28,670 nucleotides of DNA from DATLFP01 sp035540955 (lineage in GTDB: Bacteria; Actinomycetota; Acidimicrobiia; Acidimicrobiales; CADCSY01): positions 1 to 28,670 of the forward strand of contig DATLFP010000023.1 in the NCBI GenBank assembly GCA_035540955.1, in the 5' to 3' direction. Below the pieces are notes generated by a model, which saw only the letters and a program-made list of their open reading frames with translations, did no database searches and was not told where the DNA came from. Shown here piece after piece: positions 1-7,088 of the stretch; within the stretch, counting starts at the first letter, position 1; each line of letters opens with the position of its first letter. Both the position numbers and the translations under genes were made by a program.

Positions 1-786
1 TCAGGAGGTGGAGGGTTCGCGCTCGGCGGCGGCGATCTTGGCGCGGAGGTGGATGACCGACTTGGTGTGGATCTGGCAGACGCGCGACTCGGTGACGCCG
101 AGCACCTCGCCGATCTCGGCCAGGGTCAGGCCCTCGTAGTAGTAGAGCGTGAGGACGATCTTCTCCCGCTCGGGCATGTCGTTGATGGCCTTGGCGAGGA
201 TCTGGCGCATCTCCTCGACCTCGTAGGCCGCCATCGGGCCGTCGCCGGTGTCGGCGACGGTGTCGCCCAGGGTCATGCCGTCGCCGCCCCGCTCGCCGCC
301 GAGCATCTCGTCGAGGGCGACCAGACCGATGAAGCTGATCTGGCTGAAGGTCGATTGCAGCTGCTGGTCGCTGAGACCCATCTCCTCGGCCAGCTCGGCG
401 TCGGTCGGCGTGCGGTGCAAGCTCGACTCGAGCTTGGCGTAGGCCTTCTCCAGCGAGCGCGCCTTCGTGCGCACCGACCGCGGCACCCAGTCGATCGAGC
501 GGAGCTCGTCGATGATGGCGCCCTTGATGCGGGAGATGGCGTAGGTCTCGAACTTGAACCCGCGCTCGAGGTCGAACTTCTCGATGGCGTCGATGAGCCC
601 GAAGATGCCGTAGCTCACGAGGTCGGCCTGGTCGACGTTCTGGGGGAGGCCGACGGCGACGCGGCCGGCGACGTACTTCACCAGCGGCGAGTAGTGCACG
701 ATCAGCACATCTCGGACGGACTGGTCGCCGTCTCGCTTGTAGTCGTCCCAGAGGCGCTCGATCTCGCGGGGGTCGTCCAGTTCCAT
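1..786 (-). CDS. whiG: RNA polymerase sigma factor, FliA/WhiG family
   Basis: A 261-residue group-3 sigma-28-type factor that directs RNA polymerase to a specialised promoter set (motility or developmental genes in relatives). Region 1.1 is absent. Sigma region 2 spans about residues 35-105, including the DLVSYGIFGLIDAIEKFD core-binding stretch and the ETYAISRIKGAIIDELR promoter-melting helix. Region 3 follows at about 108-185. Region 4 with its helix-turn-helix (LTLAEIGEVLGVTESRVCQ) is at about 213-250. The TGA of xerC is followed directly by this ATG, and GAGGG about 8 nt upstream is a fair ribosome-binding site, so it is probably translated with xerC. Family assignment is firm. WhiG rather than FliA is inferred from the actinobacterial dprA-xerC-whiG neighbourhood. 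No anti-sigma gene is visible in the window. Confidence 0.93.
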   Translation of the reverse strand: MELDDPREIERLWDDYKRDGDQSVRDVLIVHYSPLVKYVAGRVAVGLPQNVDQADLVSYGIFGLIDAIEKFDLERGFKFETYAISRIKGAIIDELRSIDWVPRSVRTKARSLEKAYAKLESSLHRTPTDAELAEEMGLSDQQLQSTFSQISFIGLVALDEMLGGERGGDGMTLGDTVADTGDGPMAAYEVEEMRQILAKAINDMPEREKIVLTLYYYEGLTLAEIGEVLGVTESRVCQIHTKSVIHLRAKIAAAEREPSTS

Positions 787-1692
787 TCAGGCGCCCTCGG
801 GGTCGGGCCGGGCTCGGGGATGCGTCGCCTCGTACACGGCGCGCAAGCGCTCCTTGGACACCTGAGTGTACCGCTGGGTCGTCGACAGGTCGGCGTGACC
901 GAGCAGCTCCTGCACCGCCCGCAGGTCGGCGCCGCCGTCGAGCAGGTGGGTGGCGAAGGTGTGGCGCAGCGCGTGAGGGTGCGTGGGCGACGGCGACCGG
1001 CGGTCGACGATGCGCCGGCAGTCGCGCGGCGTGAGCCGGCGCCCGCGGCGGTTGCGGAACAGCGCCCCCTCGGCGTCGGCGTCGGCCGCCGGGATGGCGT
1101 CGCGCCCGCGCGCCAGCCAGCCGCCGACGGCGTCGGCCGCCGGCTCGCTCATCGGGACCCGGCGCTGCTTGCCGCCCTTGCCCCACACCGTGACGGTGCG
1201 CGAGGCGCGGTCGATGTCGGCGGGCGCCAGCCCGCACAGCTCGCTCACCCGCAGGCCGCTCCCGTAGAGCAGCTCGAGCACGGCGTCGTCGCGCAGGCGA
1301 ACGGCGTCGTCGTCGCCGTCGACGACCGGCGGCGGCTCGTCGAGGAGCACGGTGAGCTCCTCGCCCCGCAGGACCCGCGGGAGGCGACCGGCATCCGCCG
1401 GCACCGACACGCCGAGCGACGGGTCGGCCGTCAACCGACCGGTGCGGGCCAGCCAGCCGAAGTACCGGCGCAGGGTGGACGCGTGCCGGGCGATGGTCTT
1501 GCGGCTGCGGCCCAAGGTGTGCAGGAAGGACAGGTAGCGACGCAGGAGGCGCCGCGACACCCCGTCCGGGCCGTCGATGCCGCCCCGCTCGGCCCACTCG
1601 GCGAAGGTCGCGACGTCGCGGCGGTAGGCGGCCCGGGTGTGGTCGGACGCGGCGGTGAGCGACTGCTCGAACTCTTCGACGTGCCACGCCAC
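787..1692 (-). CDS. xerC: tyrosine recombinase XerC
   Basis: A 301-residue site-specific tyrosine recombinase, of the type that resolves chromosome dimers at dif with a partner enzyme. An N-terminal SAM-like core-binding domain (about residues 5-88) precedes the catalytic domain (about 105-295). All catalytic residues are visible: Arg148 (GSGLRVSELCGL), Lys172 (GKGGKQRRVP), His240 and Arg243 (HALRHTFATHL), His266 (LLGHADLSTTQ) and the nucleophile Tyr275 (RYTQV). The start is GTG at 1692 with no strong ribosome-binding site. The gene lies 39 nt after dprA and abuts whiG with no spacer. Its place in a housekeeping cluster and full length argue for the Xer protein rather than a phage integrase; no att-like repeats were seen beside it. 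Confidence 0.92.
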   Translation of the reverse strand: MAWHVEEFEQSLTAASDHTRAAYRRDVATFAEWAERGGIDGPDGVSRRLLRRYLSFLHTLGRSRKTIARHASTLRRYFGWLARTGRLTADPSLGVSVPADAGRLPRVLRGEELTVLLDEPPPVVDGDDDAVRLRDDAVLELLYGSGLRVSELCGLAPADIDRASRTVTVWGKGGKQRRVPMSEPAADAVGGWLARGRDAIPAADADAEGALFRNRRGRRLTPRDCRRIVDRRSPSPTHPHALRHTFATHLLDGGADLRAVQELLGHADLSTTQRYTQVSKERLRAVYEATHPRARPDPEGA

Positions 1693-1731
1693 GTGGCCAC
1701 CGTAGTGGGCGACCCCCGGCCCAAACCGGCA

Positions 1732-2841
1732 TCATCGGGCCCGCTCCCACCACCCAGCGCGCTGGACGAGCCACCCGCCGCCCGCCAGCCGCGTGAGCCG
1801 AACGGCGAGCGGGCCGAGCGGGACACCCAGCCGCTCGGCCAGCTCGTCGAGGGTGGCGGGCTCCCAGCCGAGGGCGTCGAGCACGAGCGCGTCCTCGGCG
1901 TCGGCCGGCGCCGGCGCCGCCGCGCCATCCCCCGCGTCCGGGGACGACGACGGATGCGGCGTGGTGAGCCCGAGCGCGACGAGCACGTCGGCGGCGTCGC
2001 GGCACGGCGGGCAGCCGGCGGCCAGCAGCCCGTTCGTGCCGGCCGACGCCGCGCTGCGCACCGGACCGGGGACCGCCAGCACCGGCCGGTCGCGCTCGAG
2101 GGCGGCGTCGACGGTGTGCATCGACCCGCCCCGCGACCCGCTCTCCACCACGACGACGGCCTCGGCGAGCGCCGCCAGCAGCCGGTTGCGGGCCGGGAAC
2201 CGCCACCGCTCCGGCGTGGTGCCGAGCGGGTACTCCGACACGAGCGCGCCGGCGCTCGCCACCCGCTCCCACAGCGCGGCGTGGCGGCGGGGGTAGACGA
2301 CGTCGAGCCCGGTGCCGACGACCCCGACAGGCCCGCCGTGCCCGTCGAGCGCGCCCTGGTGGGCCTCCCCGTCGATGCCGAGGGCGAGGCCCGACAGCAC
2401 GCACACCCCGGCGGCGGCCAGGTCGCGACCGAGGTCGCGGGCCACGAGCCGACCCGACCACGTGCACCGGCGGGTGCCGACCACCGCCACGCGGCGAGCG
2501 GTGAGCGCGTCGAGCCGGCCCCGCACGAAGAGCACGGCCGGGGGCTCGGGGTCGTCGCGCAGCGGCGCGGGGAAGGCGTCGTCGGTGGCGGCGACCACCT
2601 CGATCCCCGCCGCCCGGTGGGCGGCGACCAGTGCCTCGACGTCGACGGCGGCGGCCGCCGCCCGCCAGCTCGCGACGAGATGATCGGACACTCCGGCGTC
2701 GCCGGGGAGGTCGCCGCCGCGGACGAACTCCCACGCCTCGGCCGCCGGCCAGCGCGCCAGCAGCGCGCCCAGGCGGGCCGGCCCCATGCCCGGCAGGCCG
2801 GCGAGCGCCAGCAGGGGGCCCCGGCCCCCGACCCCGCTCAC
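1732..2841 (-). CDS. dprA: DNA-processing protein DprA
   Basis: DprA (369 residues) binds incoming single-stranded DNA and loads RecA during transformation, and is widely conserved even in bacteria not known to be competent. The N-terminal part (about 1-75) has the helix-hairpin-helix-like motif LAGLPGMGPARLGALL. The Rossmann-like DprA domain follows, with the hallmark pieces VAVVGTRRCTWSGR, LSGLALGIDGEAHQGAL, PRNR-type FPARNRLLAALAEAVVVVE and GSMHTVDAALERDRPV. A low-complexity Pro/Ala/Asp linker leads to a winged-helix C-terminal domain (TLDELAERLGVPLGPLAVRL). I chose GTG at 2841 because it overlaps the comM stop (GTGA, 4 bp), which indicates translational coupling. A much longer open frame continues upstream but lies antisense to comM's real frame and is not coding. 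Confidence 0.92.
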   Translation of the reverse strand: MSGVGGRGPLLALAGLPGMGPARLGALLARWPAAEAWEFVRGGDLPGDAGVSDHLVASWRAAAAAVDVEALVAAHRAAGIEVVAATDDAFPAPLRDDPEPPAVLFVRGRLDALTARRVAVVGTRRCTWSGRLVARDLGRDLAAAGVCVLSGLALGIDGEAHQGALDGHGGPVGVVGTGLDVVYPRRHAALWERVASAGALVSEYPLGTTPERWRFPARNRLLAALAEAVVVVESGSRGGSMHTVDAALERDRPVLAVPGPVRSAASAGTNGLLAAGCPPCRDAADVLVALGLTTPHPSSSPDAGDGAAAPAPADAEDALVLDALGWEPATLDELAERLGVPLGPLAVRLTRLAGGGWLVQRAGWWERAR

Positions 2842-4355
2842 GCCGCCGCCCGGAGCAGGTCGGGCTCGGCCCGCAGCTGGAGGGCGAGGCAGATGTCCTC
2901 CTCGGTGACCGGCGCATCGGGCTCGCGGAGGTCGGCGAGCGTGCGTGCCACCCGCCGCGACCGGTGCAGGCCGCGAGCGCTCAGCGACCCGGCCCGCAGG
3001 GCATCTTCGAACAGCAGCGCGGCCGCGCCCCGGATCGGCGCCACGTCGTCGAGCGAGCTCGCCGGCAGCTCGGCGTTGCAGCGCACCCGCCGGCGCCGGG
3101 CGGCGCCGCGGGCCGACGCCACCCGCGCCGCCACCGCCGCCGAGGACTCCCCCGGCGGGCCAGCGAGAAGGTGCTCGACGTCGGGGCGGGGCACGTCGAC
3201 CCGGAGATCGATGCGGTCGAGCAGCGGGCCCGACAGCCGCTTGGCGTAGCGGTGGCGCTCGGCGTCGGTGCACGTGCACGCCCCCGGCCGGGCCGCCCGA
3301 CCGCACGGGCACGGGTTCATGGCCGCCACCAGGAGGAAGCGGGCCGGGAACTCGACCACCGCCCGGGCCCGCGCCACCCGGATCCGCCCCTCCTCGAGCG
3401 GTTGGCGGAGCGCGTCGAGCACGTGGACGGGGAACTCGCCGAGCTCGTCGAGGAAGAGGACACCGCCGTGGGCGAGGGACGCCTCGCCCGGTCGCAGGTG
3501 GGCCGAGCCGCCGAGGAGCGAGACGCCGGACGCGAACTGGTGGGGGGCCCGGTACGGCGGCCGCCGGATGAGCCCGCCCCGCGGCAGCGGCATGCCGGCG
3601 GCCGAGTGGACGCACGTGGCCTCGAGCGCGTCGCGGTCGTCGAGGTCGGGCAGGAGGCCGGGCAGGCACTGGGCGAGGAGGGTCTTGCCCGCTCCCGGCG
3701 GGCCGGCCAGCAGCAGGTGGTGGCCCCCGGCGGCGGCCACCTCGAGGGCGAGGCGGGCGACGGCCTGGCCCCGGACCTCGGCGAGGTCGCGCCCGCCGCC
3801 GGGCGGTTCGGCCGGCGGGTCGGGTGAGGGGTCGGGCCACGGCTCCTCGCCCCGCAGCGCCGCCGCCAGCGTCTTCAGGTCGCCGGCCTCGCGCACCTCG
3901 CCGGGCGCCACGAGACGGGCCTCGGGCCCGCAGCCGGCGGGCACGACCACGGTGGTCACGGGCCCGAGGGCCATGGCCGCCACCAGCGGGACGACGCCCG
4001 GGACCCGGCGCACGGACCCGTCGAGGCCGAGCTCGCCGAGGAACGCCATGCCGGCCACCACGTCGGGGAGGAGCTCCTGACCGGCCACGAGGACGCCCAC
4101 GGCGATGGCCAGGTCGAGACCGGCGCCGCTCTTGCGCACTGCGGAGGGCGCCAGGTTCACCGTGATCTTGCGGGTCGGCCACGGCAGCGAGCAGGTCTGC
4201 ATGGCGGCCTTGACCCGGTCGCGCGCCTCGCGGCACGCGGCGTCGGGCAGGCCGACGACGGTGAAGCCCGGCATGCCGTTGGCGTGGTGGACCTCGACGG
4301 TGACCGGGCGACCCTCGGCCCCGAGCAGGGTGGCGGACGGGATGGTGGCGAGCAC
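2838..4355 (-). CDS. comM: YifB/ComM family Mg-chelatase-like AAA+ ATPase
   Basis: A 505-residue ComM/YifB protein. In Vibrio-type transformation ComM is a hexameric helicase promoting branch migration, and the family is near-universal. The N-terminal ChlI/S5-like domain begins LATIPSATLLGAEGRPVTVE and carries GMPGFTVVGLPDAACREA. The AAA+ module has Walker A GPPGAGKT, Walker B VLFLDELGEF and the AAMNPCPCG stretch, followed by SGPLLDRIDLRVDVPR and the Mg-chelatase C-terminal domain. The start is GTG at 4355: it matches the family N-terminus and has AGGAG five nt upstream. A longer frame to 4451 lacks family similarity. That Shine-Dalgarno lies inside the right arm of a perfect hairpin (see 4357-4391). 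The gene is divergent from rpiB and overlaps dprA by 4 bp. Confidence 0.92.
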   Translation of the reverse strand: MLATIPSATLLGAEGRPVTVEVHHANGMPGFTVVGLPDAACREARDRVKAAMQTCSLPWPTRKITVNLAPSAVRKSGAGLDLAIAVGVLVAGQELLPDVVAGMAFLGELGLDGSVRRVPGVVPLVAAMALGPVTTVVVPAGCGPEARLVAPGEVREAGDLKTLAAALRGEEPWPDPSPDPPAEPPGGGRDLAEVRGQAVARLALEVAAAGGHHLLLAGPPGAGKTLLAQCLPGLLPDLDDRDALEATCVHSAAGMPLPRGGLIRRPPYRAPHQFASGVSLLGGSAHLRPGEASLAHGGVLFLDELGEFPVHVLDALRQPLEEGRIRVARARAVVEFPARFLLVAAMNPCPCGRAARPGACTCTDAERHRYAKRLSGPLLDRIDLRVDVPRPDVEHLLAGPPGESSAAVAARVASARGAARRRRVRCNAELPASSLDDVAPIRGAAALLFEDALRAGSLSARGLHRSRRVARTLADLREPDAPVTEEDICLALQLRAEPDLLRAAA

Positions 4356-4356
4356 G

Positions 4357-4391
4357 GGCGCTCCTCTCGAACGGCGGGAGAGAGGAGCGCC
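4357..4391 (-). promoter_or_regulatory. 12-bp perfect inverted repeat covering the comM ribosome-binding site
   Basis: On the comM strand, GGCGCTCCTCTC is followed by an 11-nt spacer and its exact complement GAGAGGAGCGCC, then one C and the GTG start. The second arm contains the comM Shine-Dalgarno (AGGAG). In the mRNA this 12-bp stem would bury the ribosome-binding site entirely. Two readings fit: a translational off-switch for comM-dprA, or a DNA operator or dimer-binding site in the 94-bp comM/rpiB divergent region. There is no U tract, so a simple terminator is unlikely. The repeat is seen directly; its role is inference. Confidence 0.6.
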
Positions 4392-4449
4392 GTGTGCCGC
4401 GCTCGATGCGGGACCGACGGTACCGAGGGGGTGTGACACGATCGGCGCC

Positions 4450-4899
4450 ATGCGGATCGCGATCGGGTGCGACCATGCCGGCTACCGGATGAAGCGGCTC
4501 GTGGTCGAACACCTCACGGAGGCCGGCCACGACGTGCTCGACGTGGGGACCGACTCCGAGGAGCCCGTCGACTACCCCGCGTTCTGCGCCGCCGCCGCCC
4601 GCGCCGCGGTGCGCGGGGAGGCCGACGTCGCCATCGTCATCGGCGGCAGCGGCCAGGGCGAGCAGATCGCCGCCAACAAGGTGCACGGCGCCCGAGCCGC
4701 GCTGTGCCACGACGAGACGACGGCCCGCCTGGCGCGCGAGCACAACGACGCCAACGTGCTCTCCCTCGGGGGCCGGCTGCTGGGCGACACGCTCGCGCTG
4801 CGGATCGTCGACGTGTTCCTCGCCACCGGCTGGGAGGGCGGACGCCACGCCGCCCGCGTCGCGCAGCTGGCCGACATCGAGCGCGAGGAGTGCGACTAG
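4450..4899 (+). CDS. rpiB: ribose-5-phosphate isomerase B
   Basis: A 149-residue RpiB/LacAB-family isomerase interconverting ribose 5-phosphate and ribulose 5-phosphate in the pentose phosphate pathway. It begins MRIAIGCDHAGYRMK, with the substrate-binding Asp8-His9. The segment GGSGQGEQIAANKV has Glu71 where E. coli RpiB has its catalytic Cys. This is the actinobacterial (Mycobacterium-type) active site, in which Glu is the base. NDANVLSLGGRLLG is the usual C-terminal signature. The ATG at 4450 matches the family start. No Shine-Dalgarno is evident upstream, so it may be translated from a leaderless or weak site. It is divergent from comM and convergent with the crotonase gene, 16 bp away, and is one of only two plus-strand genes in the window. 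Confidence 0.93.
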   Translation: MRIAIGCDHAGYRMKRLVVEHLTEAGHDVLDVGTDSEEPVDYPAFCAAAARAAVRGEADVAIVIGGSGQGEQIAANKVHGARAALCHDETTARLAREHNDANVLSLGGRLLGDTLALRIVDVFLATGWEGGRHAARVAQLADIEREECD

Positions 4900-4915
4900 C
4901 CGCCCGCTTGCTGCG

Positions 4916-5701
4916 TCAGCGGCCGCGGAAGGTGGGGTCGCGCTTGGCCAGGAAGGCGGCCATGGCCTCGGCGGTGTCCTCGGTGCCGAAGTTCACCGTC
5001 TGGGCCATGCCCTCGGCCTCGAGCGCCTGGTCCAGCGACATGCCGAGGCCCTCGTTGAGCAGCTTCTTCGTCATCGACAGCGCCAGCGGTGGGCCCGCCG
5101 CCAGCCGCTGCGCCCAGTCGTCGACGAACGCGTCGAGCTCGGCCGCCGGCACCACCCGGTTGACGATGCCGAGCCGCTCGGCCTCGGCGGCGGAGATGAT
5201 GTCGGCCAGGAGGGCCAGCTCCTTCGCCTTGTGCAGCCCCACCAGCCGCGGCAGCACCCACGACCCGCCGAAGTCGATGCTGAGCCCACGTCGGGCGAAG
5301 ATCTCGGAAAACCGGGCGTCCTCGGACGCCACGATCAGGTCGCAGCCGAGCGCCATGTTGCAGCCGGCGCCGGCGGCCACGCCCCCGACCTTGGCGATCA
5401 CCGGCTTCGGCAGGTGGTGCAGCGCGAGGCAGACGTCGGCGACGTCGCGCATGCGCGCCAGCTGATGCTGGCCCTCGTCGCGACCGCCGGGCGACAGGTC
5501 GGCGCCCGAGCAGAACGCGCCGCCGGCGCCGGTGAGCACCACGACCCGCACCTCGCCGTCGGTCGCCGCGTCCCGCAGCGTGGCGAGCAGCTCGGACCAC
5601 ATGGCGCCGTTGATCGCGTTCTTCTTCTCCGGGCGGTTCAGCGTGACGGTGAGGACGCCGCCCGCCCGCTCGACCTTCAGGGTCTCCACCGGGCCGACCA
5701 T
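4916..5701 (-). CDS. crotonase-fold acyl-CoA hydratase/isomerase family protein
   Basis: A 261-residue crotonase-superfamily protein acting on an acyl-CoA substrate. It shows NRPEKKNAIN near the N-terminus, the first oxyanion-hole segment GAFCSGADLS (residues 61-70) and the second, VAAGAGCNMALGCDL (108-122). Both glutamates of classical enoyl-CoA hydratase appear replaced (Asn115 and Phe135 by my alignment), while GLSIDFGGSWVLPRLVG keeps Asp143. That matches PaaG-like isomerases, in which an Asp is the acid/base. An isomerase of an enoyl- or epoxy-acyl-CoA is therefore likelier than a hydratase, though most pipelines would say enoyl-CoA hydratase. The ATG at 5701 has no Shine-Dalgarno. No other fatty-acid or aromatic catabolism gene is nearby. 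Confidence 0.85.
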   Translation of the reverse strand: MVGPVETLKVERAGGVLTVTLNRPEKKNAINGAMWSELLATLRDAATDGEVRVVVLTGAGGAFCSGADLSPGGRDEGQHQLARMRDVADVCLALHHLPKPVIAKVGGVAAGAGCNMALGCDLIVASEDARFSEIFARRGLSIDFGGSWVLPRLVGLHKAKELALLADIISAAEAERLGIVNRVVPAAELDAFVDDWAQRLAAGPPLALSMTKKLLNEGLGMSLDQALEAEGMAQTVNFGTEDTAEAMAAFLAKRDPTFRGR

Positions 5702-5704
5702 AAT
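5676..5704 (+). promoter_or_regulatory. candidate promoter for a leaderless transcript
   Basis: CATAAT at 5699-5704 is one base from the -10 consensus. It is preceded at 17 bp by a weak -35 candidate, TTCAGG at 5676-5681. Six bases after the -10, the GTG at 5711 would be the +1 base, the geometry expected of leaderless actinobacterial mRNAs. The element overlaps the start of the divergent crotonase gene. It was read by eye only. Confidence 0.35.
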
Positions 5705-5710
5705 CCGGAG

Positions 5711-5824
5711 GTGGGCTTCAACCCCTTCCGCCAGCAGCGGCGCTCGCCGATCGACTACGCGGTGCTCGCCGCCGCGCTCGTGGTCGTCGCCGTCCTCCTG
5801 CTGTGGGCGGCCGGCGCGCTCTGA
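5711..5824 (+). CDS. 37-residue single-pass membrane protein of unknown function
   Basis: A short open frame, GTG to TGA, beginning MGFNPFRQQRRSP, with a basic, aromatic N-terminus. One long hydrophobic helix follows (about residues 16-37, rich in Ala/Val/Leu with one Trp). By the positive-inside rule the N-terminus should be cytoplasmic. Support for it being real: it fills the gap between two oppositely oriented genes exactly, starting 9 bp after the divergent crotonase start and stopping 1 bp before the convergent yraN stop. It also has a plausible leaderless promoter. GGAG immediately precedes the GTG but is too close to serve as a normal ribosome-binding site. I do not recognise a function. 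It is too short for default gene callers. Confidence 0.55.
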   Translation: MGFNPFRQQRRSPIDYAVLAAALVVVAVLLLWAAGAL

Positions 5825-5825
5825 G

Positions 5826-6164
5826 CTAGAACGCGCCCTCCAGCACCTCGACCTCGCCGTCGAGCACGGCGACGACGTCGAAGCGGATCTCCGCCGGCCG
5901 CGGCTTCGCCCCCTCGAGCCACCGCGCCGCCAGGTAGCGGATGCGCTGGCGCTTCTCGCGGGTGACGGCCTCCGCCGGCCGACCGAAGCCGAGCCCGGTG
6001 CGGTGCTTCACCTCGCAGAAGACCACCTGGCGCCCGTTGCGCAGCACGAGGTCGAGCTCACCCTGGCGGCATCGCCAGTTGCGGTCGAGCACCTCGTAGC
6101 CCCGGGCGCGGTACCAGTCGGCGGCGAGGTCCTCGCCGCGCTTGCCAACCTCTCGCTTGGTCAC
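5826..6164 (-). CDS. yraN: UPF0102/YraN family nuclease-fold protein
   Basis: A 112-residue YraN-family protein with the restriction-endonuclease-like fold typical of Holliday-junction-resolvase relatives. Visible motifs are GKRGEDLAADWYRARGYEVLDRNW at the N-terminus (an invariant Gly-Glu and the helix after it), then GELDLVLR (Glu-x-Asp-Leu) and VVFCEVKHR (Glu-Val-Lys), which together form the metal-binding core. AVTREKRQRIRYLAARWL is the usual C-terminal helix. The cellular role of the family is not firmly known. GTG at 6164 directly follows the DUF2469 stop codon, and AAGGAG lies 6 nt upstream inside that gene, so the two are coupled. The lepB-DUF2469-yraN order is common in Actinobacteria. 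Confidence 0.9.
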   Translation of the reverse strand: MTKREVGKRGEDLAADWYRARGYEVLDRNWRCRQGELDLVLRNGRQVVFCEVKHRTGLGFGRPAEAVTREKRQRIRYLAARWLEGAKPRPAEIRFDVVAVLDGEVEVLEGAF

Positions 6165-6458
6165 TCACAGCTCCTTCTTTGGGAGCTCCTCGACGTTCAC
6201 GTCCTTGTAGGTCACGACCTTCACGGTCGAGACGAAGCGACTCTGGCGGTACATGTCCCACACCCACGCGTCGTGCAGCGTGAGCTCGATGCGACTTCGA
6301 CCGTCCTCGTCGATCACCTTCTGGGCGACGGAGTTGGCGAGGTAGAAGCGGCGTTCCGTCTCCACGACGAAGCTGAACATCGGGATGACGTCCTTGTACT
6401 CCTTGTAGAGCTGGAGCTCGACCTCGGCCTCGTAGCGCTCCACATCCTCGGTGCCCAC
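6165..6458 (-). CDS. DUF2469 family protein
   Basis: A 97-residue protein of the DUF2469 family, which is characteristic of Actinobacteria and usually sits between lepB or rnhB and yraN, as here. It has the conserved segments ELQLYKEYKDVIPMFSFVVE, ERRFYLANSV, DAWVWDMYRQSRFV and KVVTYKDVNVEEL, all highly charged and aromatic. There is no signal peptide or membrane segment, so it is predicted cytosolic. Function is unknown. The start is GTG at 6458, 22 nt after lepB, with only a weak upstream purine tract. It is a useful taxonomic marker for the window. Confidence 0.9.
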   Translation of the reverse strand: MGTEDVERYEAEVELQLYKEYKDVIPMFSFVVETERRFYLANSVAQKVIDEDGRSRIELTLHDAWVWDMYRQSRFVSTVKVVTYKDVNVEELPKKEL

Positions 6459-6480
6459 TGCCCGGCAACCGTACTCGGGG

Positions 6481-7083
6481 CTACAGGAACGCGAGCCGGC
6501 CCGGCGGCCACACCCGCATGATCGCCCGGCCCACCACGGTGCGCTCCGCGATCGGCCCGAACACGCGGCTGTCGGCGGAGTTGCCGCGGTTGTCGCCCAT
6601 CACCCACAGCTGCCCCTCGCCCACCGTCACCGGCCCGAAGTCGCTCGTGACGGTGCCGGGCGGCAGGTAGGGCTCCACGAGCCGACGGCCACCGATGAAG
6701 ACGTGGCCGTCGCGGGCCTCCACGGTCTCGCCGGGGAGCGCGATCACCCGCTTGATGAACTCCTCGACGTCGGGCTGGCGCAGCAGCAGCGCCTCGGCCA
6801 GCGCCTTGCCGGCACGGACCACCACGCCGTCGTCGGGCGGGGCGTCGCAGCCGGCCCGGGGCGGGCAGTCGAACACGACGATGTCGCCCCGCCGCGGCTC
6901 GTGGGCGTCGTAGGCGAGCCGGGAGACGACCACGCGGTCACCGACGTGCAGCTGGGGCTCCATCGACGCCGACGGGATGCGGAAGGCCTGGGCGACGAAG
7001 GCCCGCAGCACGACCGCGATCACGACGGCGAAGCCGATGAGCAGGGCGGTCTCGATGACCGCCCGCCGGGTCTTGGGATGCAT
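6481..7083 (-). CDS. lepB: type I signal peptidase
   Basis: Signal peptidase I (200 residues) removes signal peptides from exported preproteins on the outer face of the membrane. A single N-terminal membrane anchor (about residues 8-30) leads into the catalytic box IPSASMEPQLHVGDRV with nucleophile Ser40. The general-base Lys111 lies in EEFIKRVIALPGE, and WVMGDNRGNSADSRVFGP supplies the conserved GDNxxxSxDSR box. ATG at 7083 is 5 nt after rplS. The nearest upstream purine tract, GGAGAAG, is distant (about 17 nt), so coupling to rplS is likely. About 30 residues rich in Cys, Pro and Asp (72-100) form an insert between the catalytic boxes, typical of actinobacterial versions. The longer open frame upstream overlaps rplS and is not coding. 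Confidence 0.93.
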   Translation of the reverse strand: MHPKTRRAVIETALLIGFAVVIAVVLRAFVAQAFRIPSASMEPQLHVGDRVVVSRLAYDAHEPRRGDIVVFDCPPRAGCDAPPDDGVVVRAGKALAEALLLRQPDVEEFIKRVIALPGETVEARDGHVFIGGRRLVEPYLPPGTVTSDFGPVTVGEGQLWVMGDNRGNSADSRVFGPIAERTVVGRAIMRVWPPGRLAFL

Positions 7084-7088
7084 CGCCG

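Noticed and set aside
787..1692. xerC as a phage or integrative-element integrase
   Set aside because: It is contiguous with dprA and whiG in a conserved housekeeping order, is the usual Xer length, and no attachment-site repeats, tRNA gene or cargo genes flank it.
49..3249. 1066-codon plus-strand open frame over whiG, xerC, dprA and comM
   Set aside because: It is the antisense shadow of four recognised genes, with repetitive Asp/Leu/Gly/Val/Arg composition and no domain resemblance.
2842..4848. N-terminal extension of the dprA frame reaching back to 4848
   Set aside because: It runs through comM in another frame on the same strand and then antisense to rpiB. The family N-terminus and the GTGA overlap place the dprA start at 2841.
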